Notes under the pieces: model-generated | Told to the model about the DNA's origin: nothing | The model's database searches: none | Seen by the model: the letters and a program-made list of their open reading frames with translations, nothing else | NCBI GenBank assembly: GCA_030374805.1 | Contig: JARGSG010000030.1 | Coordinates: 62,001 to 126,000 of the forward strand | Length of the DNA: 64,000 nucleotides | Origin: Gracilaria gracilis | Lineage: Eukaryota; Rhodophyta; Florideophyceae; Gracilariales; Gracilariaceae | Reading direction: 5' to 3' | Shown here: one piece after another, positions 34,287 to 45,700 of the stretch | How positions within the stretch are numbered: the first letter of the stretch is position 1 | Layout of the letters: each line of letters starts with the position of its first letter | Program-made: the position numbers and the translations under genes

Positions 34287-35608
34287 CGGTGACTACCTGT
34301 ACCGTTTTTTTGACGGTTTGTCATTCTCCGTGGCAATATCTGTGGCACGCTTGTGCTAACAGAATGCACTATCATGCGCATTGTCATCCTTCGAGAGAGG
34401 CGGTTCACCCACAGGGAATTGTGTCGCGCCGTACGTCCATCCAACCTACTTGGCTCCTGACCACGTATGGTGGTGTCCGCATGTTTTACTGTGGCCACAT
34501 TCCCTGACGTACTTCGGGAGCCATATCCAGTTGGCTGGACTGCACCTTCCAGACTGGGGTCATCGGTGCCCATACTGACATGGCCCTTCAACTTCTCTGG
34601 TTTCTCGGTTGTCTCTTTACTATCGTGCTTGACTCCCGTGGCATTGAGAAATGGAATGCGTGCTGCTTCTCTCTCTTTGTTCGCGGGCCCGTTCCGTTCT
34701 GGCGACAAAACTCTACCAAATGCTACACCGTCCTGTCCCGATTATTTTGGCTTCGTACCCCGTGTCGGGGCAAAATGTTCCGGAAGGAAATCCGTTTGCG
34801 ATTACGACAACGAAAAACGTTAATTGAGCATTTCGAGAGATTGGGCGTCCACCGGAACGACTACTGTCACACTTTGGTGCGTTCGCCGCCTCCTACGGCG
34901 AAACGTCACCCACTCCGTAGCTGGGTGTATTCAGCGAGGGTGCAGCATCCGTTCGCAGCGGCGGAGACTGCGATGAAACTGCGTGACGAGGATAAGCGTT
35001 CCCCTCCCTCTACTCGGCTGGAGCAGCGAAACCAAAATCTATGAGCCCAGCAGTAGGTGCGAGGCGTGTGTGCACATGAGCATTGGGCCCAGTTTTCCGG
35101 GTACATTCAGCTTCCGTAAAGAAATCGGCCAAACCGCGCGTGGAGTGTGGTAGGATTGGCAAAATGGGAAATGCGTCGCTACCAATAGAAGATAGGCGAC
35201 CGAGGTACTATCCGGAGTAGTTAGCCGTGGCCGAGATGCCTGAACAAGAGGTTTCAGCGGTGGTGCCGGCGTAATGCGATCACGCGAGGAGCATTCGTGC
35301 TCACCCTTAACATCAAGAACAAACGTAGTGGCCCAGCCACGGTCTTCCACTCTCACGCGGAACGCGATAGCGCGTCAGGAGTGGAGGGAAACTGCTGCGA
35401 GGGGTTCCCTCCGCTGGGGTGATGGTTTGGCTGTGGGATGTGCAGGGAAAAATGGCTGGACTCCAGGAATAGTTGCCAAGCGCATTCACGAAGACAAGGC
35501 TGTGCAGTTGTGTACGCCACAGCGCCGATTGCATTATGGAGATACCTCAAGAAGTGGAGGTCTCTGACCGGTAGTACATCTTGAAATCAGTAGCCGACAG
35601 GCCCCGGT
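34287..35608. other. unassigned region downstream of the pogo-like gene
   Basis: Contains overlapping ORFs up to 154 codons (34580-35044, Arg-rich, e.g. FRKEIRLRLRQRKTLIEHFE) without a recognised domain. No repeat or boundary seen. Possibly decayed transposon coding sequence. Confidence 0.35.
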
Positions 35609-36873
35609 TTGAAAATCAAAGCGAACAGACCACCGCAGTTCCGTCTCAAGTCGGGAAGAGGTTGCAAAGCCCCTGTTCACGCAGAAAGTAGAGTAGTAGT
35701 TCCAAACGTTCGGGAAAAGTTGGGGACGAAGATGGCTACGTCAAAAAGGGATCGGCTTCGTAGTGAGTGTGCAGATCGGCGGATATCAAAACATGGTCCA
35801 CAGCGTTACCCACGGCGGATTCGCAGGACCCAGTTTGTGTTCACATCATCGGCTTCCTGCGCAGTAGAAGTGATGGATCTTCCTGAAGACTTTGAGGGGA
35901 AAGTCAGTTGAGATGTTGGTAGCATTCTGTCAATCACACGAGTAGCAAGCGAAGGAACAGAAGCGTACGAAAATTGAACACCTCTCCGAAAGGACGCGCA
36001 CCTTGCATGCATCAAATTGGAAAGAACTCATCGGGAACACGGTGTAAAAATGGTGGAAAGTTAGGGCTGGCATCAATGTAGACCATAATTTGCCCACTCG
36101 TTTCGGTTTGTACGATGACATCGAAGGTTTCGTGTGGTCCATCGACGAACTAATGTATTTTCCGTGTGATAACTTCATTACAGGCGAAAAAGGTGTGCGT
36201 TTGTACAAAAACCTGGCGTACTACGCCCACAACCAAGATGAACCTCTCTGGGGGTAGAGCCCAGGGACATTGAACAGCATTGAGGGACCAGGGCCTGCTG
36301 CGGCCCTCGTGAAGCAAGGAATTTTGGACGGTCCACTACAATGTAAAGTACGAAAAGTGGGAAACCGGATTTTCCTCGCATCACCGAACAGCTTACCGGC
36401 AGTGGACGCCCTGGAGTGCTACTGCGTTGCGCACCCAAAGAAACCAGTCAGAGTTTCAAGTGCAGGGCATCGACCACATTTCAAATGCACGAGGAAGTAC
36501 CTGCTAGTTTAGGAGAAAATTATTGTCCCAAATACGGACCAGTTCTGCATGCCGGCTTCCATCATCAATGCAGCAGAGCGCATAATAGGGAAGCGTCTTA
36601 CAAAGTGTACTTTACTCAATTCCACCGTGTCAATGTTGATCAACCTCGCAGACACAGCGAAATGGGTGCGGCAAACTGTAGTATCTTAAATTGAATCGAG
36701 TAAAAGGATTGCAATCAAGGACAGACAAACTCATGTGGCTTACCAAACAAACAGAGAATGTATACTTAGTACGAATTTGCGCTAAAAATGCCAACCACAT
36801 TGATGCAAAAATAGCGCAGATCCACGACGCTGTAGAGCCCAATCTACTAGAAGTATTGTACGAAGCTTTGTGA
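35609..36873 (+). pseudogene. unrecognised degenerate coding region
   Basis: Three frames carry coding-like sequence in succession. 35609-35911 is basic. 36052-36258 is open without ATG and has balanced composition (NLPTRFGLYDDIEGFVWSID; KGVRLYKNLAYYAHNQDEPL). 36270-36512 includes LVKQGILDGPLQCKVRKVGN and a Cys/His-containing stretch. 36691-36873 is a 60-codon end. Stops separate them. I do not recognise the family; a worn-out transposon or host gene fragment is possible. Confidence 0.35.
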
Positions 36874-36879
36874 GGCTGT

Positions 36880-37725
36880 CTTGGAGGAACGGAAGAAAAT
36901 GTTGAAGGGATAGACTTACGAGAGGAGACTAGCCGACTGGCTTCTACCCGTTAAATCTGACCGTAATCGAGACAATGTTATATTATAGAATATTTTCTAC
37001 ATATCTTTAGTGTAATGCCGATTGTGTGGACCATTAACATCTGGGAAAGATAAAAACATAAGAATTGCATTACATGAAAGGCACAAACCTAAATTGTGTC
37101 TTTCACTTATTAGAAAACACATTTATAAAAATGCATCATTACATAATTGGAGACGGTAAACAATATCCAAAAGAATGTCAGGCGTAAATTTGGATTACGA
37201 AAGAAGTATCGAAATACTTTCAGGAAGTAAGATTTTTACTAATTATACTACATGTTCTCGAAGACTGTAGAAACTCATTTCTGCCGAATCCAAACCAGTC
37301 AAAAAACTACACGAAAGTAGAAGAAAGAACAACAACGTACAATAAAAATGGAAAACAAGTACATCAAAAAGTTTAACAAAATAAAACAAAAAGAAAGAAA
37401 ACAGCGAAGAAATAAAAAACGTGTACTAAAAAGCTTAAAAATGATTTTAAGAAAGGAATTGAAAATGTATATCAAAATTTGAAAACACATTTCAATTCAA
37501 AAAAGAAGATTTTTTAGAATATGATGATTGTAGACGAAATTAAAGTTCTTTTTATTTATTGTTTCAGATTAGATGCTTAGGTTTAGAGGTGATTGAAAGA
37601 AATATACTACAATCAATTAAAAACAAAGGTTTTGGGGCTAAAATTACTATACAAACGGTGTCAAACTTCAAGTTCTCGAATTATAAGCAACTGTCTTTGC
37701 AGTTCTTCATCTTTTTAAGCTTGGG
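36880..37725. other. AT-rich region left of the Harbinger element
   Basis: About 850 bp of A/T-rich sequence. Open frames (e.g. the minus strand at 37299-37490) are Phe/Leu/Ile strings produced by composition. No gene called. Confidence 0.45.
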
Positions 37726-37729
37726 GGCC

Positions 37730-37734
37730 GTTCC
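37730..37734. repeat. gypsy target site duplication, left copy
   Basis: GTTCC directly before the 5' LTR, repeated at 49494-49498 after the 3' LTR. The duplicated bases belong to the Harbinger inverted repeat. Confidence 0.85.
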
Positions 37735-38580
37735 TGAAGGACAACACTCCTTGGAGGCGATTTGAGGTACTTAGTTAATTTCCGCATCATGCGTTAGTAG
37801 ATATATATGAGCTACACCGCTATTAGCGTGTCGCCTCGCTGAGGTAATTTCTACACATATACACGTGGATTGCACGGAGGCGCCGCTTAGCGGGTGTGAC
37901 TAGCACACGTGTAGCACGGATATGCCGGAGGCAGTGCACCCAGCATTGCTGTATTTACTCAGATATTTTATAGATTATTTTGCCCGGCGCACCCACTGTC
38001 AGTGGTGCGCCGAGCTCAGTACTTAGAGGGTTGAGCATCGCTCCCCCAAGTAAATTGCCCCTTGCCAAGCAAGGGCTTCTGGCTCTAACTATCACGCCTT
38101 CGCGGACTGTTCACCTCCAAGTGGAGTGACGACCGCGTTGTTCACGTATAGTTACCCACCCTTGTGGCGCTCAGAGTATAACCACTATTTGTGTGTCTCG
38201 TTCCGACCTATTGTCGTATACTCGCCCCTGTATTGGGTTTGCTTTACTCTCTCTTTTTCCCCCACTCTGGTGGTTTGCTTTCTCCCGTTTTTGGGTTTGC
38301 CTTTTTGCCCTGTTCGCAGTGGCCCGTTTCCGACACCTTGTCGTTGCCGTGCTACTCTCTTTCGAGGACTCATCTCGTGACCGTGTGAACACATGGATCT
38401 CTACCGACTACTAACCAGCCTCACGCTCCGACGCTTGTCGTGGTGGTTTGACCTCGGATTTACACCCCGCTTAGCTGTGTCATTCCCGGAGTGCTCCGTT
38501 CGCTGTGCTGCCCTGTCGAGGAGAAGATTCCGAACGTCTTCGTGAGCTTGCGCTTTTCCCGCCAAAGGCGTTGCTCCACA
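37735..38580 (+). repeat. gypsy 5' LTR (846 bp)
   Basis: Starts TGAAGGACAACACTCC and ends GTTGCTCCACA. Near-identical to 48644-49493. Contains a strong hairpin (GGCGCACCCACTGTCAGTGG at 37985-38004 and its return). Open frames in it, such as 38126-38380, occur in both LTRs and are not genes. Confidence 0.9.
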
Positions 38581-38582
38581 AG

Positions 38583-38594
38583 TGGTCTCCCGAC
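38583..38594 (+). other. gypsy primer binding site
   Basis: TGGTCTCCCGAC two bases after the LTR, complementary to a tRNA 3' end (…GTCGGGAGACCA). The second family member has the same 12 bases at 60881-60892. The exact tRNA is not identified. Confidence 0.7.
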
Positions 38595-39550
38595 TTAGAA
38601 ACGATTAGTTTTTGTCGGAAGATTCACTCGTGAATTCACTCGTTGCGAGGTTAGTCCTTTTCCCGTTGTCTCCATTTGGAAGTTCACTGGAAGTCCCAGC
38701 CAATTGGCTGTCGATTATCCCGTTGTACGGTTGTTCTGGCCATGACGCTGTCAGATCGTCCGAAGACACGCAGTCAGACTGGGAGATCGGATCCGCCACT
38801 TCCGTCACGGATCCCCACCCGTTCACGGTCCCGGACCGAAGGGATGCCGGCTACTGAAGCTGTGCCGACGACCACTCGACTTCCGCCCACGTCGTTGATC
38901 AACTCTTATCGAGGTGATGGACCGGCTCCTGCCGTTGCTGGTCCCGCTCCTATCGTAGGAGGTACGGTCCCTTCCGAAGCTCCCACTCCGGAGGCACCTC
39001 TGAGGGCTACTGTCAATGACACCCTCCACTTAACTGTGGAAGAGCAGCTCCGCTCCACGCGGGCTGCCCATGCTACCCTTGCTAAGGAGTTGTCGCTACT
39101 TCGAAAGAAAGTGGATGACACTGCTTTGCAGGACTTTTCTGAGGATCTCCGCGTATTGCGTGGTGATGTCAACTCCTTCTTGGAAGCTTTCGGAGGACCC
39201 GCTAATTTCGTGGAGGACGTGGCTGAGAAGTTTACTCGCCTCCGCGCCCGTCTAGAAACGGTGGAACAAACCGTCCTGGTTGGAGCCAATCGCACGGCTG
39301 AGCCGGTCGCTGTTTCACACCGTGACAAGAAGGTCACTGGATCCAAAGCACGCAAAGAGCGGAAGAACTACGACTCTGATTCGTCAGCATCTTCTCTTTC
39401 TTCTCGCCGGTCAACCGGGTCTGACTCGTCCGACTCGTCGGTAGAAGAAGCCCCTCGTGAGCGTTCTTCACGCTCAAAGCGGTCATCAGCCACCCAAGGT
39501 GTGATACGCGCCCGCTCGAAGGGAAGGAAGCACTCTGGATTAAAAGAGTT

Positions 39551-39555
39551 GAAGC
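39551..39555. repeat. TRIM target site duplication, left copy
   Basis: GAAGC, repeated at 39900-39904. The related gag at about 62085 has a single GAAGC in continuous sequence. Confidence 0.85.
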
Positions 39556-39899
39556 TATTAGAAAACAGATGAGCTATTGGCGCTATGCTCTCTTGTGACA
39601 CAGGGCGTGCAGTTCATGTATTTGAACTTTCAACACTCCCCTTCGACCTGTGCTCACTGTCAAGCCGAAGGACAAAGCTTACAGAAGAACTGATCTACCT
39701 GATCTGGTTACCTTCACACTGTAAGTCTACTTCTGCTGTACACATGTACAATCTCTTTGTCAAATGTCACTTCTGGGACTCGAACCCAAGGTCTGCAGCG
39801 TAAAGCTGGGCCCATAACCTATTAGAAAACAGATGAGCTATTGGCGCTATGCTCTCTTGTGACACAGGGCGTGCAGTTCATGTATTTGAACTTTCAACA
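39556..39899 (-). mobile_element. TRIM-like miniature LTR retrotransposon, 344 bp
   Basis: Two identical 80-bp direct repeats (39556-39635 and 39820-39899) enclose 184 bp. On the minus strand each repeat starts TGTTGAAAG and ends CTAATA. GGTTATGGGCCCAG (39819-39806), complementary to initiator tRNA-Met, follows the first repeat directly, and a purine tract GAAGGGGAG (39644-39636) precedes the second. The 5-bp duplication GAAGC flanks the whole. It encodes no protein and would need copia enzymes in trans. Identical repeats imply a very recent insertion. Confidence 0.85.
39775..39840 (-). promoter_or_regulatory. tRNA-type A and B boxes in the TRIM
   Basis: On the minus strand TAGCTCATCTG (39840-39830) fits the A-box consensus TRGYNNANNNG, and GGGTTCGAGTCCC (39787-39775) contains a perfect B box, GGTTCGANTCC. 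Spacing is about 53 bp. The segment looks like a degenerate tRNA (T-arm intact, acceptor not closed). It spans the LTR/primer-site junction, so RNA polymerase III transcription is possible. Confidence 0.5.
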
Positions 39900-41203
39900 G
39901 AAGCCTACCAATCTGTTCTACAAGAAGCTGTTGTCATACCGGTATTACAGTTTGGAGGACTCCTCATTGGATAGAACTCCCGTGGGACGGGAAAGGTCAA
40001 AGACTGTATCAAACGGATGCAGCTGTCGCTCCGTAATCAACTGTTTACAGGCGATGATCCCATCTTGGTGTTGGATTTCCTATCACGCTTTGTAGCGGAA
40101 GCCGACATCCTTGAGATGAATGAAGGACAGGCGTTTGTCGCGCTGCCCTATTTTCTACGCGGACTTGCGGAAGATCAGTACAACTCTGTAAGAGGTTCAT
40201 CTCGCGCCTCTGAAGGAGGGGTTACTTGCTGGCCTGAAGCAGTTCAGTATCTACTGAGGTCCTATGCGACTGGCACCGCCATCCAGTCGGCTATCCTCGC
40301 TCTGAGAGACACCAAACAACGCCCCGGTGAAACGGAAACCGATTACTCGGTGCTCCTGAATAAGGCCTTCCACCGATGTAGCAATGTTTATTCCGCTCAA
40401 GAGCGTTGTACCATGTTCGTTGATGGACTAGACCCGGCTATACGGACCCTAGTGGCCCGTCGCCGTGGAGAAAAACGTAAGACTACGTACTTGGAACTGG
40501 GGCAGTACGCACGCGCCGAAGGCGATGCACTACGAGCACGAGTCCCGGGTACCCGGTTGAAGTCCGCCAAAGCGTTGATGTTGGAATCGGGAACCCCGTC
40601 GGCGTCAATGCTGGCTGAGGCACACCCCAATAAGGAGTATGATCAGGTGCACTTTGCCCGTAGCGACGTGCTTTCAATCCCGACAACGGAGCTTCCCTCA
40701 ACCACGGATGCCTCGTTTCAAACGGCTCCGGACGGTACACTGCTGTATGCAGATTCGAACCGAGTTCGACCGCCTCGACTGTCATATGAGAACGGTGGAA
40801 CCCGGGCTTGACGGCCTGGCTGGCAAGCTTCCCGCCCGGCGGTGCGATTCTCGAATACTCGGAACGTCAATGCCATTGTTGGATTGATCTGTCACCTCTG
40901 CTATACGCGAGGGCATACTTCTCCGCAGTGCGTTTTAACCATGCGTGAGTGGGCACAAGTCATTGCCAACTACGAGTCCCTCTCACCTGAAGAGAAGGCT
41001 TCCGTTCCGATGGCATCGTACATCCGCGCGAAGATGGATATTCCACGCACAATTGCGGCTCCGATTGCCCAGAACATGGTGACCTCTCACCCCCGTACCC
41101 CTCCCGAGGGAAATTCAACCGCTACTGCGGACGCTTCTGCCACGGGTGTCCAGGCATCAATGGTTCAGAACACTGAGCACACGCCTCAGGCGGAATCTGC
41201 TCA

Positions 41204-41210
41204 GAAAAAC
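41204..41210 (+). other. gag-pol -1 frameshift heptamer
   Basis: G AAA AAC read in the gag frame, followed at once by the gag stop TAA. Slipping back one base enters the pol frame (41216 ORF). The relative has G TTA AAC TGA at 63384-63393. Downstream a CTCC/GGAG stem and paired GGCGCC blocks are conserved in both. Confidence 0.65.
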
Positions 41211-41213
41211 TAA

Positions 41214-42700
41214 TTGTGGGAGTCTCCTCTCTTGGAGGGGCGCCCTCAGAGTTGAGGCTGAAGGCGCCCGAGGCGTCCCTGCCTCGCTCCCAGGTCCGAA
41301 TCTTCTCGAGGAAACAGGCCGTCGAAGACGTGAACTCAGAACACCTTGGTGTTCTTCGTCGACCGTGGATACGGGTAAGAAAGAACCGGTTCCCGGATAG
41401 AGTTCTGGTGATCGCCAAACGCAATTACAAGGCCTATGCCGACCTTGGCCTTTCACCCCAGTTTATGGTGCGTTATCTCGGTGTATTAGATACAGGCGCA
41501 GGCCCGAACTTCATTGTTGAGACAGCATTGCCACCCGCCTTGCGGTCACACATTCGCCGTGGCGACATTCCTGACGTCGCTGACGCGAATAACAACCCGT
41601 TGTCAACGGTAGGATACATCTAGTTGGTAATCCGCTTGGGCTCATGCGTGGTGAAGCTCGACTTTGTCGTTTGTCGGTCACTGGCCGCCCCAGTCATTTT
41701 GGGTTGTGACTTTTGCGACCGCTTTGTCGATGCCATTAGGCCCCGCCAGAGGCGTGTTGAAATGGAAGTTGGTTCGTCCGTGCCGATTGTTCGTCGTCCT
41801 TTGAGGCATGCCTCCAAGAAGCACGTACCTCTACCTGCGGCGCAGGAAGCACCACCGAGTTCTCGGGAATCTACGAAGCTTCGTGTTGCCTCCGCGACAC
41901 GCGTGCCTCCAGAGTCTCAAGTCTGGGTACAGGTGAATTCCCGTCAACACGGTTTAAGAATCGTCCAGCCATTGCCGTCGTTGTATGATAAACACTCTTT
42001 CGCCATTGCTAATGGAGCGGTCCAGGTGGAACCGGATAATCCGTTTTATGTGTTGATAGCCAATCTAGGCAAAACAACCCAGTATCTGGTGAAAAACCAA
42101 GTGATTGGCTCGGTCATGCCGCATCCAACTGCGTTGGTACCGACGAAGATGACTGCTGCCGATGTGCTCGGAATCGTTCACTCTAAGGAGGGGGAGGAGT
42201 CAGAATCTCATTCGTCTCCGTCGCCCAGTCTCTGGGGTCAGCAGCCTGTTAAGACAGAGAAGACACGCGTTCCGACGAGATAAGACCAATTGGACCCAGT
42301 AAGGGAATTGGAAGAACTCGACCTCGGACATGTTCCGGAGACACACCGCAAACGACTGCGCGATATGCTTCGTGAATTCACCACAATGTGGGATGGTTCT
42401 CTCGGAGAGATAAATACCACGGAACACCGGATTGATCTCCTTCCCAACTCTCGGCCAGTAGCCCAACATCCGTACAGAGCGGGGCCCAAGGCCAGAGAAG
42501 AAGAGCAATTTCAGGTGGACAAGATGCTCCGTGCAGGAGTTATAGAGCCGGCACATTCGCCGTGGGCATCACCAGTGGTACTGGCTCCGAAACCGGATGG
42601 GTCCTGGCGCTTCTGTATCGATTATCGTCTTCTAAACGCTCTTACCGTCAAGGACGTGTACCCTATTCCACGTATGGATGAATACATCGATTCTCTCGGA
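41214..42700 (+). pseudogene. gypsy pol, protease and RT N-terminal part
   Basis: The -1 frame after gag encodes an aspartic protease with active site GVLDTGAGPNFIVE and flap/C-terminal motif PVILGCDFCDRFVDAI, then a linker and the RT fingers (VIEPAHSPWASPVVLAPKPD; WRFCIDYRLLNALTVKDVYP). TAG at 41621-41623 and TAA at 42281-42283 interrupt it. The relative reads Ser at the first position. A one-base insertion near 42700 shifts to the next frame. Confidence 0.8.
42185..42195 (+). other. internal copy of the polypurine tract (1)
   Basis: AAGGAGGGGGA, identical to the first 11 bases of the tract before the 3' LTR (48631-48641). Confidence 0.5.
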
Positions 42701-45700
42701 AATTGCTACCGTATTCACGGCATTGGATGCTAACTGGGGATACTGGCAAGTTCCAGTGAGAAAGGAGGATCAGGACAAGACAGCGTTTGTCTGTCACTCT
42801 GGCCTCTACCGTTTTAAACGGATGCCCTTTGGTTTAACCAATGCTCCCGCTACTTTTCAGCGTGCTATTGATATCCTACTGGCCCGCTTCAAGTGGCGTA
42901 CTTGTCTCGTCTACCTTGACGACGTCATTGTATTCTCAGATAATCTGGATGATCACCTCACACATGTGAGAGACATAATGGCCACGTTACGGGACGCCGG
43001 AGTGACACTCAAGCTGAGGAAATGCGAATTCTTCACGGATACAGTCAAGTATCTGGGTCACATAATCCGTCCAGGACGTGTCATGATCGAGGAAGCTCGT
43101 GTGAAGTCGCTGAAACAGGCCACGGAACCGACTACCCAGACCGAACTGAGATCCTTTCTAGGATTAGTCAACGTCTATAGACGGTTTATTCCCAACTTCG
43201 CGGACATTGCGGCCTTTCTCAACGCGCTCCTGCAGAAGGGTCAACCGCCTAAGTTGGACCCATTCACGTCTACTAAGACGGAAGCCTTTAACTCTCTCAA
43301 AGAGGCTGTAACCACGGCACCAGTATTGTCACTACCGAAACCGGTACTTTTATATACCGTGGACACGGACTCTAGTGACTACCAGGTAGGCTGCGCCTTA
43401 TTTCAAACCACCCCAGAGGGAGAACGCAAGCCAATTGGGTACTGGTCCCGTTCGTTGAACGTGCATGAGAAGAATTACTCCGTCTCGGAGAAGGAATGTC
43501 TTGCAGTAGTGTGGGCATTATGCACACTACGCCCCTACCTCATGGGTGCTCATTTCACCGTTTACACGGATCACTCATCATTGAGATGGCTACTCTCCAT
43601 ATCGGAGCCTTCAGGCCGTTTAATGCGTTGGAGACTGCGTCTTGCAGAGTTCGACTTCGACGTCACCTACAAGAAGGGCGCCAACAAGACACAAGCAGAC
43701 GCCCTTTTTCGCCTACCCACCACAGGGGAAGCGTTAGCCGTCGATGACGAGGAAATACCCTGCTTTGCAGTTGACGACTACACCGCAGGTGAACTGGAGG
43801 ATATTGAAGAGGAATGGCCAGACGAACTGGATTTTGACCAGGAACTGGACGACCTACTCGCTGTCAGCGAAAGTGCGAACCTCCTACCAGGGAACTTCGT
43901 ACCCGTCACAACGGAGGAGATGGTTAGGGAACAGTTCAGCGATCCCTACTGCACGAAGATTCGGGCGCAACTCAATGGAGGAGCTGATCTCCCCTTTCGG
44001 GTGAATGATATTGGATACCTCGTTCGCACGGTAACTGGAAACCCACAAATAGTGGTGCCACACGCCCTACAATCTCGGGTGTTACACTTATCACACTATG
44101 CCAAACTTAGTGGTCACGTCGGAGGACGGAAACTGTACCTTACATTACGAAGGAAATTCTACTGGCCAGCAATGGCTGTGGAATGCTACGCAACTGTGCG
44201 GTTCTGCCCCGAGTGTGCTCGGAATCGCGTCAAGCTTCGCCGCCATGCGACGAAGTTGAAGCTCTTCCCCGCAAGGGCGCCCCTGGAATTCGTAGCTATC
44301 GATATTTTGGGACCCTTCCTCGCTACTAAGCGGCGTAACAAATTTTTACTCGTGATCACGGGTCGTTTCTCGAAGCTCGTTCGTACCGTACCCTTACGAA
44401 GAATCACGTCATTGACGGTGGCGCAAGCATTCGTCACCCATTGGGCATTCGTCTACGGTCCACCGGTGAATCTACTCTCCGACAACGGGAAACAGTTTGC
44501 CTCCCGGTTCTTCGGGGATGTATGCAGAATTCTGGATGTCAAGAATCTCTTCACGAAAACCTACCACCCCCAGCGTAATGGGAAGTCTGAACGGTTTAAC
44601 CGGACGCTGATAGCAGCACTCCGTTCATACGTAGCCGATCACCCCACCACGTGGGACCTGTTCACCGATGCGCTGACATTCGCATACAACACTCAGGTAC
44701 ACCGTACTACGGGATTAACTCCATTTGAATTGGTTCTGTCTCGCACCCCACCGCCCGTGGCGCTCGAAGCACAGCCAACGCTGGATCAATTTCCTTCGAC
44801 GAAGGGATACAGAGAAACCTGGAAGACATGGCTTACCAAGCTGGTCCCTGCAGCACAACGGTCAATGGCCCGGTCACAAGCCGCGTATATGCGTGATTTC
44901 GATCAGCGAGCCCCTCGAAGACCACCCGCTCTTAAAGAAGGGGACTATGTGTTCATCCGTAAGGAGTATTGGAACCCAGGCAAGGAGAAACGCCACAAGC
45001 TCTCACCCGTCGCCGACGGTCCTTTCAAAACAATTGCTGTGTAATCCGACACTGTCGTAGTAGAGATGGGTCAGCAACACGAACGCATTTCCAGCGATCG
45101 CGTGGTTTTTGCACCCCCGCCTGCGGGAAACGACCCATCAAGAAGACATTCTACCGCAGAAGCGGAAACGAACACTACGGACACACCGGAACCACCTCCG
45201 ATCGACCGCCCTAGGGAGGTACCACACCCAAGTAGGGGACTCTCGGATTTGCCGATGTTATCGGACTCTACGCGCCCTGGCGCTTCGCTGTCTGAAGCCC
45301 CGCCGCCTGGCGTAATTACCCGCCACCTTGGCGCGCCAACACCCACTCCCCATGTCGCTCCATCTAAGGAGGGGGAGGGACTCGTTGATCGTCATGCTTC
45401 CGCGCTGTCGCGTGAGGAACACCGTGTGGCACGGAAGAGAGACATCGCTAATGCGCAATCAAATCCCTCTCGGGAGCCCGGCGTCTCGTCAAGATCGCCG
45501 CGCATCAACGCAGAAGCGGAATCGTCGCCAGACACTACCGTCGTGCGGGACAGGACCGAGGAGACTCAGTCGTTACCGGCGAAGCCGTTGCCTACGCCGC
45601 ATAGCGCGCCTGGAGTGACTACGTCGCATAACGGAGTGGAAATACCGCCTAAGTCGCCGTTGAGCTGGCACGTCTAAGACGGAGAAGAGTCGTCGGAGAC

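Larger units (their letters stand above)
38742..41213 (+). pseudogene. gypsy gag, split by a TRIM
   Basis: Start MTLSDRPKTRSQTGR (ATG 38742). The protein has a disordered N-terminus, a coiled coil (LRSTRAAHATLAKELSLLRK), a Ser/Arg-rich stretch, a capsid-like region (DPILVLDFLSRFVAEADI) and a CCHC zinc knuckle, CHLCYTRGHTSPQC, near 40890-40935. Compared with the intact relative at 61315-63393 it has three faults: the TRIM insertion at 39556-39899, a one-base deletion in a C-run near 39978 and a TGA at 40809-40811. It ends at TAA 41211-41213 next to the frameshift heptamer. Gag would form the virus-like particle. Confidence 0.8.

Noticed and set aside
37299-37490. 63-codon Phe/Leu-rich minus ORF resembling a membrane protein
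   Set aside because: Produced by A/T-rich sequence; no start context or homologue.
38126-38414. Overlapping ORFs in the 5' LTR, repeated at 49039-49327
   Set aside because: Present in both LTRs as expected for a repeat, in three frames on both strands; no coding signature.
39760-39870. A genuine tRNA gene
   Set aside because: T-arm and boxes are present, but the acceptor and D stems do not close and the anticodon arm mispairs; treated as a tRNA-like part of the TRIM.
39556-39899. Hammerhead ribozyme (retrozyme) in the 80-bp LTRs
   Set aside because: CAGATGAG resembles part of the core, but the GAAA segment and cleavage-site stem are not in place.
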